DNA of 64,000 bases from Entoloma clypeatum. Lineage: Eukaryota; Basidiomycota; Agaricomycetes; Agaricales; Entolomataceae. Under the pieces are notes generated by a model. That model searched no databases and was not told the DNA's origin. It worked only from the letters and a program-made list of their open reading frames with translations. The stretch is taken from the NCBI GenBank assembly GCA_963565915.1, contig OY751493.1:4402001-4466000 (forward strand). Reading direction: 5' to 3'. Shown here piece by piece: positions 14,863 to 24,419 of the stretch (the stretch's first letter is position 1; each line of letters opens with the position of its first letter). The position numbers were made by a program, and so were the translations under genes.

Positions 14863-15690
14863 ATGAGACGCGCCCAGAGCGTTCGACAGCACACCCGCCC
14901 ATCGCTAGCACTGGTAGCAGATGACCTCGGAATGCTTCGAGAAGGCGACGAATCAAACGAAGATGTCCTCAGACGCCAGCTTCTCGACAAAGACCGTGAA
15001 AACGACAAGGTATCGCGATCGTCTTGTCCTCCCGGGTTGTCCAATTCCTCATTATGTATCTGTTATAGCTACAGACTCAGATTCAGATCCTTCAAGCCCA
15101 ACTCGCGGAACGGCCACCACTGGAGAAGATACAAGAGCTCGAGAAAGAGTATAGGAACCTGGATCTGCTGCTCCAGGGGACACAGCGGGAGAACGAGCGG
15201 TGCATGGCGGAGCTCGAACGGTACGTTTCCGTGCACTCTTCTCAGCAACATCGATCAACGCAAAACCTATCATCAGTGCAAAGACGCGTGAAAAGATGCT
15301 GGAACGCGAGATCACCAAACTCGCTGGCGAGAATTGGCAGGTAACGTCTGCCGCCATCTCGATCAGAGTGCCTGTCGCCTATCTGACCCCCCATACCAGT
15401 CCACGTTGGAAATCGCACCCTCCCCCGCTTTCACCAAGCGTTCAGGACTCCACAGACGCTCCAACACGATGTCGTCCGTCGCCTCCGCGGAGCTACCCTC
15501 ACGCGCAGAAACACCTGCCGCACCACCGGCAACGCTGGCGCACATCGAGCAGGTCCGCATGCTTATCCTCGGGATGGAGCAGCGCCTGCAGACACGCGAG
15601 GAGAAGCTGTTACAGACGGTTGAGAAGGCGGAGAATGAAGGTCGGAAGTTTGAGGCGGGGAGGAAGGCTCTGGCTGTTGCGGGAGCGTGA
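14863..15690 (+). CDS. coiled-coil protein of unknown function
   Basis: Four exons: ends at DRENDK, ELER, GENWQ and the stop, with introns of about 60-70 nt that keep the frame. The spliced protein is about 200 residues. It has a long heptad-type helix through LRRQLLDKDREND, LQAQLAERPPLEKIQELEKE, YRNLDLLLQGTQRENER and KTREKMLEREITKLAGEN. A Ser/Ala/Pro linker follows, then a second coil (EQVRMLILGMEQRLQTREEK). The N terminus is basic. Such short coiled-coil proteins often sit in spindle pole body or cytoskeletal assemblies, but no family was recognised and that role is a guess. Confidence 0.65.
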
Positions 15691-16060
15691 GCTAGGCTCC
15701 AATTGGACCTTCGTATGCATTCTGCCTTTTCCTGTTGTGGTTTGGCTGGTGATGTGCACCTCATTTGACCATTGTATTATATACCCCCTCACGATCATTT
15801 ATATCATAGCAATCGTGTATTCTAGAAAACACTGTTTTTCTTTCTGATGTATTCACACTGACGCAAGTCGTCAATTGCAGTCCTTTGACCTGAGATTTTT
15901 ACCTGCATCATGATCATCGATCAAATCAGGATGATCACAACCGGCAAACAGCGGACAGCCGGCAGCGGAAGCGGCTCCCTTTCCCTTTGAAAGCAACACA
16001 GCCAAACAACCAACTTTTTAAGTATTAAGGGGGAGAAATTTCGATTTGACAATTAAACTG
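15691..16060. other. intergenic
   Basis: 3' region of the coiled-coil gene and promoter of the next gene in the same direction. Nothing recognised. Confidence 0.5.
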
Positions 16061-16842
16061 ATGCTCGCCCGGAGGGCGCTTTCTCGTCCTCTTTCTCATC
16101 TTCGATACCATGCCTTGATAAATAGGCGACCAGTTGGCCCCAATTTATTGCCTCGCGCTCACTATTATGGCCGTCCCGCGACGGGGTTACTCAAAGGGTT
16201 ACTCCCAAAAATCATGTTTAAACGGGACGGCACACCACGCTCAAGGATAAAGGGCCTCATAATAGGTCCGTCACCATCCAAGTTCATAACATATCTAGTA
16301 AATGATCGGGGGCCGTCACCTACCAAGCGACCCTCGCATCTGGAACCCTCCTCACGCTCTACACCGCACTATCCCTCATCCTCGAGCTCAACTACGTCAA
16401 CTACGTCCTCAGCCTGCTCATCTACATGCAACGCGTCGACGCCGACCTGTCTTCTGTAGACCTCGAGGACTACCCGTCCACGCGTGCCTACTTCCTCCTG
16501 CTCGTCAACCCCTTTACCCAGGACAGACCGAAGGAGCTCGCCGACGCGTTCGAGCAGGCCGTACACGTCATACCGCGCTCTCTGCAGGACGAGGCACACC
16601 AGATTATGCGCGATGCGTGCGAGGGCGTGCACGAGGCTATAATGGAGAGCGAGGGCGCGGAGGCGTATGAGACGGCCGTGACGGTGCTGACGAAGGCGAA
16701 CGACGGGCTGAACAGCCTGGCGCAACTGATATTGGAAGCGAGGGGGGTGGGGCTTTTGGACATTGCGACGTTGTCGAAGGCTAATGAGCACGTCGTCAAG
16801 AAACCGGCGGGGAAGGGAGGGGATTATGAGGTGGTTGGATAA
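16061..16842 (+). CDS. predicted mitochondrial single-pass membrane protein, unknown function
   Basis: Two exons around intron 16266-16327 (62 nt), joining IKGLII to ATLASGTLLT. About 240 residues from ATG 16061. The N terminus MLARRALSRPLSHLRYHALI is Arg-rich and free of acids, a typical mitochondrial presequence. A hydrophobic stretch ATLASGTLLTLYTALSLILE just downstream is the one clear membrane span. The rest is soluble and helical (PKELADAFEQAVHVIPRSLQ; ILEARGVGLLDIATLSKAN). An upstream TTG-led extension was discarded. The family resembles uncharacterised agaricomycete mitochondrial proteins; no enzymatic motif is visible. Confidence 0.65.
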
Positions 16843-17510
16843 ATTATTTGGTGCGTCGAGCGTTCTTTGCGAAATGGTTATGGGGTTCTGACATTTGTTA
16901 TTCGTGGTAGAAGATGTCGTTGTAATATACACTGTAGACGAATTATTGTCGTGGTAAAGAGCAAATACTCGATGGCCATCGTAAACGAGACTGTTGTTTG
17001 AACCTACACTCACGATCGGTTCTATGAGCGCTTGTACGACAGAGATGGAGTGCAGCGCTGCCCGCTGACGCACCTACGTGCCTGTTGTTACCGGTCAGAA
17101 AGAGAGGCCATTCAAGATTCGGCAGGGAAAAGTAGGTATGAGGTGTGGTTTTACGAATTGTGTGTCTCACATAGATAAATGTCGACAAATTATCATCACG
17201 TTCTTGAGCATCACATATGGCGTGAATGGGTAATTATGTGTAGTATATCTGTCGGCGTCGTACAATACTTTGAATGATGTGTACCCCTGTTCTGAACCGT
17301 TCAAGAACCGTCTCCTTGTCTCCCGACCCCGGCGTTCAATCCTCTGAAATGGCTATGTACAAGCTTTCCCCCGGTACCGCGTGCCCGCACCAATGGAGCT
17401 ACATCAACCAACCATCATTCGCAACAAATCATTGTCAAGTGTGAGTCAGGACCCAGATAAGAACACTGAACCGCAAACCCTGTAAGGCTTGTCACCCCCT
17501 TCTTAACTCC
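16843..17510. other. intergenic upstream of MATE gene 1
   Basis: 3' region of the mitochondrial-type gene and promoter of the MATE gene. No coding signal or clear motif. Confidence 0.5.
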
Positions 17511-19870
17511 ATGTCCTCAACTTGTGACCCAGTCCCCGTAGGAGAACAACATGGCGTTTCCGACTCGAGTGCTACAGAGTCTACGCCCCTACTTCTCGGT
17601 CAAAACCTAGGTGCAAGTAAAATGAACATGTTCTGGGAAGAAATACGGACGCTATCCTTATACACACTACCTATCTTCGGGTCCGTCACGGTGTGTTTCG
17701 GTGTCCAAGCGATCCTCTACTAACCCCCACGCACCATTTTCGATCAGAGCCCAGATCGTGGAGTACAGTCTGATATTCGTTCCAGTCATATCAGTGGGGC
17801 ATATCTCAACAACCGCTCTCGCTGCGATCAGCCTCGGATCCATGACGTCCGCCGTGACCGGCCGCAGCATCCTTCAAGGCCTCGCGAGCGCTCTCGATAC
17901 ATTGCTTCCCGCAACGTGGACATCTGCTCAACCACATCTCACGGGACTTTGGGCCCAGCGGATGTGTATGTTCTTCGTACCTTGATGATTGCACGTTCTT
18001 TTTTTGAGTCAAACCTCTCTCTTTTTTTCCGGGACAGGGGTTGTCATGACTGTCGCATCGATCGTAAGCTGTACCGTTCCACTGATCCTGCATCGGCAGT
18101 ACTCACTCAATTATACAGCCAATAGCCTTCATCTGGTTCCATGCGGAACCGATTCTACTCGCTATGAAGCAAGACCGTGACGTCGCACGATTAGCTGCTG
18201 TGTACCTCCGTTGGTCTTCTTTGGGACTGCCAGGTTCGTAACAACGCCATGTCAAAAACGATGATTGGAATCCCTAACCGCTTTGCGACTAGCCTACACC
18301 TTCAACATCATTAGTCGGTATGTTTTGCCTTCCAAGTATCGTGCATGCCGCGTCGTTGAGGCCAGCCTCGTAAAGACGATATTTTCAGTCGCAGGGTTTG
18401 TTCTCTTTACAAACCTGGATCATAATATTCGTGGCTCCTATAAACGTCGCCCTTAATTACCTCCTCGGTGTGGCTTTCTCGCCTATATCTCTCCCCAAGA
18501 ATCCACGTTCTGAAAATTCTCCACAGTTTGGGGTCCGGAACCGATTCGACTGGGCTTCATCGGTGCTCCAATCACCACAGTCATCTCCTTCGGTCTGGTA
18601 TCGCTCATATCCCTTCTGTCGGGAATTTATTACGTGCCCCGCACGGGGTGGCATCCGATTTCCAGCCAGATGTTCACCAACCTTGGCGTTGTCGCACGTC
18701 TGGGAATATCGGGAGTCGGTAAAATCATTTACCATATCACACGTCACCACGATGGTTTCTAAAAGCGAAACAATCCCTTGCTAGGTCAAGTGGCCTCGGA
18801 ATGGTGGGCTTGGGAACTCGTCGCATTGGCTGCGTCTCTGTGGGTGCCCCAGTTTTTCGTTAGTCCCACATGAGCCAAGTTTTTGACTCATGGTGCAGAC
18901 TCGGTCCGATTGCTCTCGCAAGTCAATCCGTACTACTGACTTCGGCGGCGACGCTCTTCCAAGCGCCGCTCGGCCTCGCCATTGCCACCACGATTCGGTC
19001 AGTCATATCCCATTGCAGCAACCCAGCCCATCCCCCATCTCAGTATTTCTGCATCCGTACAGCGTCGGTAATCTACTCGGGGAAATGAACGCCCACCGAG
19101 CCAAGGTTGCGACGAACGCAGCTATCGTTCTTGGGCTCATGATGAACTTTGTCACATGGTGTGGATGTTTTTTCCGCCTTCTCTCGGTTCAGGTGTTGAT
19201 GCGAGACTCAGCACTCTCCTGATGATTTTCCGGCAGTCATGGGCGTACATATTCAACGATGACCCAGGTTCGATCTCGCGTCTTTCTTCAGGGATGGGGC
19301 TAACTCGGACTATAGAGGTCGTTAAATTGGTGGCTGGGGTACTTCCCATCATCGCGTTGTATCAGATGGTGGACGGCGTTTCCTCCGTGACGGGAGGCAT
19401 CTTACGAGTCAAAGGAGACCAGGTGAGCTTCAGCCTCCAGACAGAAAAATTCGATGAGCGTGTATTTACCCGCTTCGCAGCTGATCGGCGCCATGCTGAA
19501 TGTCAGGTAAGGCAGCTCCAATCAATGTCAAAGAAAGAACTCCGGAGGATGATCATATACTTCCCGCGCCGTCAGTGCATACTATCTGATAGGTGAGCAT
19601 CCGTCCGCTTTTTGGCACATCTCGTTCACCGCTCATGACGTTCCGTCGGCAGGACTTCCGATCGGCATCTGGTTGGCATTCCATTGGGGATTAGGGCTTG
19701 ACGGGCTCTGGATCGGGCTCTCGATAGCCGTGTTGTATTCTGCTGTCATCGGGACGTACTTGGCTCTCAAGACGGATTGGGATCGGGAAGTGAAAAAGGT
19801 GGTGGGAAGGCTCGAAGAAGAGGAGAGGCTTCGGAAGGTGGCAGACCATGAGGCTGGCCTTCTGAACTGA
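17511..19870 (+). CDS. MATE family multidrug/organic cation efflux transporter, copy 1
   Basis: Twelve-helix MATE-type antiporter that exports small organic molecules across plasma or vacuolar membrane. The N terminus ATESTPLLLGQ carries a dileucine-like sorting motif. Core elements are FVPVISVGHISTTALAAISL, SALDTLLPATWTSAQPHLTG, RRYFQSQGLFSLQTWIIIF, the APINVALNYLL segment, WGPEPIRLGFIGAPITTVIS, TSAATLFQAPLGLAIATTIR and a charged tail. At least eleven short introns are required; the first is 17681-17747 (GTCCGT donor). Exon 19576-19592 is only 17 nt (encodes SAYYLI) and is forced by conservation. No disabling mutation was seen. Splice positions match those of copy 2 at 35977-38373. Confidence 0.85.
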
Positions 19871-21183
19871 GCAAATATTCTGGTTCAGGATGTTCGAGAG
19901 GTGGGGTGGGTGTGGGTGGCGAGGGGGCTTTCCTGACATGGGCTCGAATGTGGCCAGTGCCATGTCGAAGCTATCTGTATAATTCCACTTTGCTCCGTGA
20001 GCTGAATGAAGCCTGATAGGAAGGCGCATCAGCTCATGTGGTATTTACTTAGAGTAGTCAGTTGCTGCCAGAAAAGGAAAGCGACTGCAGTTTGACCATT
20101 AACGACTCAAATGAAGCAATGATAACACAGTGATGGGCGAGAGCAAAACGAGGTCCTTACGCTTTCTATGTCCCTAACGCCTTGCAGATGGCCGCAATCA
20201 GTAACCCTACTTGTAACTTGTTGGCACTCTGCGCTGTACCATCCCCTTTCAAGACGCCAGGCCAGCGGTCCAGAGTACTTACCACTACATGTACAACCTC
20301 TCAAGTGCCGCTGCGAGAACGACCGAAATTTGCGTCATCCATATTTACTTACCCGGGCCTAGCACCGTGAGTGTTCAGTCCGATTGAACAGGATTGAAAA
20401 CAGGATTTCGCCACTGAGTCATACGAGAAACGAGAGAGCGGAAACCCGGGACAAAGTCACGCTATATGTGTCTTTTCGCCGGGGTGGTCCTAAAATTTGG
20501 CGTACTTTACGAGTACGTGGATTGTTGGACATCACGCCTGGAAGGAAATCACCCCGGCCCGAGACTCTGTGTAATAAATACTTTTGATGCTTTGGTATCT
20601 ATCGCAGGCTGAGTATCCGGAAGACACGGAGGACCTGAGACGAAGCACTGGGGTTTTTGGCGCTGTGCTGCTCTGGAGACGGAGCAGCTCCAAGCTTGGG
20701 AGAGGTGATAAGGTTGGACCGGGGACTTTCTCGATATGGAATTAGAACTTGAAGAGCACTGGACAGTCGACTGTTTCGTCCCCCCACGGCTCTTGATTTT
20801 TTTTTTGTGATGTCAGCGATAACTTCTTGGGTGCAGCAGACTTCGCGATCGTCGGTGTAGCACCTGAATTGATTGATAATTCCTTATGTGCCGACCATGT
20901 GGGAATGCTCCCGGTTCGAGCTTGGTGACCGTCTTCCTCCATCGGTTGCCTCTTGCTTATCATACTGTATGTATGTATGTTTTCTGTCAATAGAACACGT
21001 CAACAAAGTTCCCTCCCAGTCATAACCGGCCAATAATCGTAATTTAAATTAGCTACGTATGCTGTCTGTATCTCCCACATAAAATAAAAAAAAACTGGCA
21101 CCACAAAAAAAGCGTCCGACAGATCCAAGATAATATATATGACGAATAACATACATACATATGTAAAAAGATCTTGAAAGGAT
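19871..21183. other. intergenic, possibly holding an unrecognised small gene
   Basis: Convergent 3' regions of MATE copy 1 (+) and the gene at 21184-22002 (-). On the minus strand at about 20600-20980 two short Ser/Pro/Lys-rich open frames lie end to end, but they lack an ATG and a clear splice join, so no gene is called. A short GTAT repeat lies near 20967-20980. Confidence 0.4.
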
Positions 21184-22002
21184 CTAAAATCCACCTAGAC
21201 AACCATCAAGCGAAATGTCCATATTGCCTTCGACAACGTCACCGTGATCGTGCTCGGTACCCAGCATCGTCCTATCCATAACCCTGACTTTCTTCTTCCT
21301 ACGCGGTGTAGGTTTCCCCATACCCAGTGGTATATCGTGTGCATCATCATCACGCGATGAAGCTGCGGTGGTCCTGCCATATCGGATATAACGCGCAGTG
21401 CCGGGTAGATTGCAGGTGATTGGAGGGCGTGGGGCCGGCTGCCCCACCTCAATATACCCGGAGTCAGAATCGGTGTCGGTCTCCGGGCCCGACGAAGAGG
21501 AAGAGGATGAAGGGGAGGAGGAATCATGGAGGAGCAGCGGTGGTGGGAGGAGGAAGATGTCGAGGGGGGGAGGGGTAGGGGTGTGCTGGCGGTGGTAGTG
21601 GTGGTGGCGGCGTCTTTCGAGCGAGGCGTCGCGTTCGCGCTCGCGTTCGTAAGCTTCGAACGCGCGCGGGTGGAAGTAGCTCCCCTTTGGCTGTCGGTCG
21701 GATGGGGGGGATATGGTTCGTTGGGTTCGTGTGCTGCCCGGACCCCACGGTGTGAGGGGGGGCGCGGCGTAGACCCGCTCTCCGCGGCCGGGGAGCTCGC
21801 ACGTGTTGGGTGCGACGTCGATTGGAGCGCGGTCGTATGTGGAGGGGGAGTGGGTGATGCGGGTGCTGGTGAGGGTCGGGGTCGGTGGGAAGTGGACGTG
21901 TGGGGAGTGGAGGGCGTGGCGGAAAGGGAGGGCGGAGAGCGGGGAGGGGAAGTAGTCGTGGGAGGGGTCATGATAGGTCTTGAGGATTGGGCGGGGACCC
22001 AT
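21184..22002 (-). CDS. low-complexity protein with N-terminal PILK / YDRAPI motif, copy 1
   Basis: Single exon, 272 residues, no known domain. The first about 70 residues hold an ordered set of short motifs: GPRPILK, LPFRHALHSPHVHFPPTP and STYDRAPIDVAPNTCELPGR. The rest is disordered: a DRE-rich stretch (YERERERDASLERRRHHHYH), a poly-Pro/Leu segment, a Ser run, and a C-terminal basic patch (PTPRRKKKVRVMDRTM) that may be a nuclear localisation signal. The neighbouring gene at 22755-23912 has the same motif order on the same strand, which suggests tandem paralogues. Function unknown. Confidence 0.65.
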   Translation of the reverse strand: MGPRPILKTYHDPSHDYFPSPLSALPFRHALHSPHVHFPPTPTLTSTRITHSPSTYDRAPIDVAPNTCELPGRGERVYAAPPLTPWGPGSTRTQRTISPPSDRQPKGSYFHPRAFEAYERERERDASLERRRHHHYHRQHTPTPPPLDIFLLPPPLLLHDSSSPSSSSSSSGPETDTDSDSGYIEVGQPAPRPPITCNLPGTARYIRYGRTTAASSRDDDAHDIPLGMGKPTPRRKKKVRVMDRTMLGTEHDHGDVVEGNMDISLDGCLGGF

Positions 22003-22754
22003 TAGAGGTTATGAGAGGGTAGGGAGTGGGTGTGTCAGTATGCAAAGGAAAGAGTGAGAGGACTTGGCCCAGGAAGGCCTACTGGCCCTCCGGGCTCGAG
22101 AAAGGTGAAATTCAGAAAGAAGCGGGGAAGCCGGGTATTGGGTATGAGATTATCGTTAGAGGCAAAGCAAGAGGGTTCAGTGAAGCAGTATATTGAGTGA
22201 GAGTGTGGGGGGGTGTGATACTTTTGAACCGGAGACATACTTATAGCCTACGTGAACACATAAAACACGGGATCAGAACAGCCTGCTGCGTGGTATCAAC
22301 GGTCACAAGGCAAGGGGTAGAGGGTTGCTGAATGTGTCCGAAATAGGTGTCGGCGACGGTGAGTAAAGGGAATGTGCCGCAACAGTCGGAAACAAGAGTC
22401 ACCGAGAACAAGATGACCCTTGATGAACATCTGAACAGCAGATATGATCTGGCTGTGCACTACGGACTGGAACGTGCGTAGGAAGGCAGGCGGACGTTGA
22501 TTGGATGCTGCGTGTTGAAAGAACGTAACAGTCGGCTTGGCGAGAGGTGGGTGGATGCTGCGTGGATATTGCTGTTGGATATCGCTATTCTTGTCACAAC
22601 ACAACAGGACACAACGTGTTGTTCTTTACAAAATTTTTGAATACTTACCCATGAAATTGAATCAACGATAAAACATCCCTGTCATTGTATCAAAACTTAA
22701 ACGACAATACGGAACCTTGTCTTATCGATCTATCTTGTCACGTAAGGAGAATGT
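22003..22754. other. intergenic between the two YDRAPI genes
   Basis: Promoter of copy 1 and 3' side of copy 2, about 750 bp. Open frames here lack family signatures. Nothing else recognised. Confidence 0.5.
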
Positions 22755-23912
22755 TCATTGCTCCACTCGAGCACGGGGGGGATAAGAAATGACCCCATCC
22801 ATATTCATGAGAGAGACAGTGAACGAAGGGAAAGCTGCGAAGGGGTCGTTGGGAGACGGCGACGCCACCGCCCCCTTGCGGAACGCTTTTCTTTGGGCGG
22901 GGCTAAGCATCGCCATCTCCGTGAACCCACGATACTCTCTCTTGCGGGGTCGCGGAGACCACAGGGAACCATCCTGATTCCCAAACATGAGAGCTGGCGA
23001 CTTCAAACCGTTGCCCACGGCAGACAAAGGGGTCTCCGCCTCTTCCAATGTCACAGCCTTCCAAAAGGCACTGCTGAGGTGCGATTCGGACCTTTCCACG
23101 AGGTTCAGGGGAGCCGGCTTGGCAGATGTTGGGCCTGGGGACTCTGTGACCGGGCTCAGAAAGTCCGTCGTGTGGGGGGTTTGGCGGCGTTTGGACTTGC
23201 TAGCATTGATGTCCAGGGACCGGGCGCGAGAGTGGGCGATGGCTTTTTCTGGGCGGACGATGGTGCGGCCGCGGGGGTCGGCCATGTCGAAATCTTCCTC
23301 CTCGCTTACAATCGGGGCAGAGGGGTAGGGAGAGCGCGGGTAGAAGGAGAGGGCTTTACCCAAGTCTTCGACTGCGTGGTTGCCACGTGGGACGTGGAGA
23401 ACGAGCTCCTCGAATTGCACACCGGAACGTGGACAGTAGGGTTTCGGAGAGCGGGGATCCACGAAGGGAGAAGGAGGCGCAAGGGTGTCCCGAGCAGCAG
23501 GGGCGGCCGTGGGGACATTCTTCTCCTGTACTGACTTGCGAGCTTGGTAGGGCTTTGGGGAACGAGGGTCCTCGAATGAGGGAACTGTGAGCATGTCTAC
23601 AGTGGAAGTGCGCTTGGGGGGCTTGCCCAATTTGAACGTATTTGCCGACGGCGAAAGAAGGCGGTTCGCCCATGATGAATGCTGTGCGGATGCCGGAGAA
23701 ACGGAGATGGGCGCCCGGTCATATGTTTCAGCGGAGAATGTGGCGATCAAAGGAGACCCCGCAAACCGTACATGGGCCGCAAACGGGAACGGGGTGCTCG
23801 GTGACAATGGGAGGGGGGCGGGGCGCTTGAGAATGGGCTTGGAAGACATGGGCGTCATGAAAGCCGCGCGTGCGCCGGGGGACTTGATGCTGTTTCTCAA
23901 GAGGGACGCCAT
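22755..23912 (-). CDS. disordered Ser/Pro-rich protein with PILK / YDRAPI motif, copy 2
   Basis: Single exon, 385 residues. The N terminus has SSKPILKRPAPLPLSPSTPF, then FAAHVRFAGSP and TYDRAPISVSPAS, in the same order as the neighbour. Repeated DPRSPKPY units (FEDPRSPKPYQARKS; FVDPRSPKPYCPRSG; FYPRSPYPSAP) follow, each a potential proline-directed phosphorylation site, then SPGPTSAKPAPLNLVERSES and a conserved-looking C-terminal part (GFTEMAMLSPAQRKAFRKG; NDPFAAFPSFTVSL). No catalytic motif. The SP-rich pattern suggests a CDK or MAP-kinase substrate, but that is inference. Divergent from the DUF726 gene. Confidence 0.68.
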   Translation of the reverse strand: MASLLRNSIKSPGARAAFMTPMSSKPILKRPAPLPLSPSTPFPFAAHVRFAGSPLIATFSAETYDRAPISVSPASAQHSSWANRLLSPSANTFKLGKPPKRTSTVDMLTVPSFEDPRSPKPYQARKSVQEKNVPTAAPAARDTLAPPSPFVDPRSPKPYCPRSGVQFEELVLHVPRGNHAVEDLGKALSFYPRSPYPSAPIVSEEEDFDMADPRGRTIVRPEKAIAHSRARSLDINASKSKRRQTPHTTDFLSPVTESPGPTSAKPAPLNLVERSESHLSSAFWKAVTLEEAETPLSAVGNGLKSPALMFGNQDGSLWSPRPRKREYRGFTEMAMLSPAQRKAFRKGAVASPSPNDPFAAFPSFTVSLMNMDGVISYPPRARVEQ

Positions 23913-24419
23913 GATAGATCGTAAAGGTCGTAAAAGTCGTAAAGGAAGAGATCAACTCTAGGGGTGTTTGTTGGGAGATACTGTCTTGACCAGCAGGGCA
24001 GATCTGGATAATTTATTAGAAAGAAAGTGGAGTTGGGATGTAATTGGGCATACCTTGTAACTGAAACAACGTTGAGGGCAGTGGACACAAGCCTCAATGA
24101 TGGACGGATAAATCAAGGAATGACAAGTTCAAGCTTTTTATATGAACCACGGTGTTGTTGTCATAGTGTTATTGCTGACACGTGCATCAAGATTCAAATG
24201 TCACAGATAACACAGCTCCCAACCTCCCTGGCCGTGCAGTGCACACTTGCCCGGTGAGATCCGACCGCACGCATCGCACACAGGCGAAGAGTTCTCAAGT
24301 CAAGTAAATGGGAACAACCAGGAACTATATCCGAATAAAATAAAAATAAAATAATAATAAATAAAAAATCACGCCATGAGGTGCATTGGCATGTGACCTC
24401 ACACTCACCACTAGACGTT
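23913..24419. promoter_or_regulatory. divergent promoter region YDRAPI copy 2 / DUF726 gene
   Basis: About 500 bp between opposite start codons. An AT-rich stretch at 24334-24368 (repeats of AATAAAATAA type) lies about 60 bp upstream of the DUF726 ATG and may be a nucleosome-free region. Confidence 0.4.

Noticed and set aside
16046..16060. Upstream extension of the mitochondrial membrane protein
   Set aside because: Starts with TTG; ATG 16061 begins a clean targeting sequence.
20599..20990. Possible small minus-strand gene
   Set aside because: No ATG at the 5' end and no convincing splice between the two short frames; mentioned only as a possibility in the intergenic entry.
21526..22005. 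159-codon plus-strand frame rich in Gly/Glu/Val
   Set aside because: It is the antisense shadow of the YDRAPI copy 1 coding exon.
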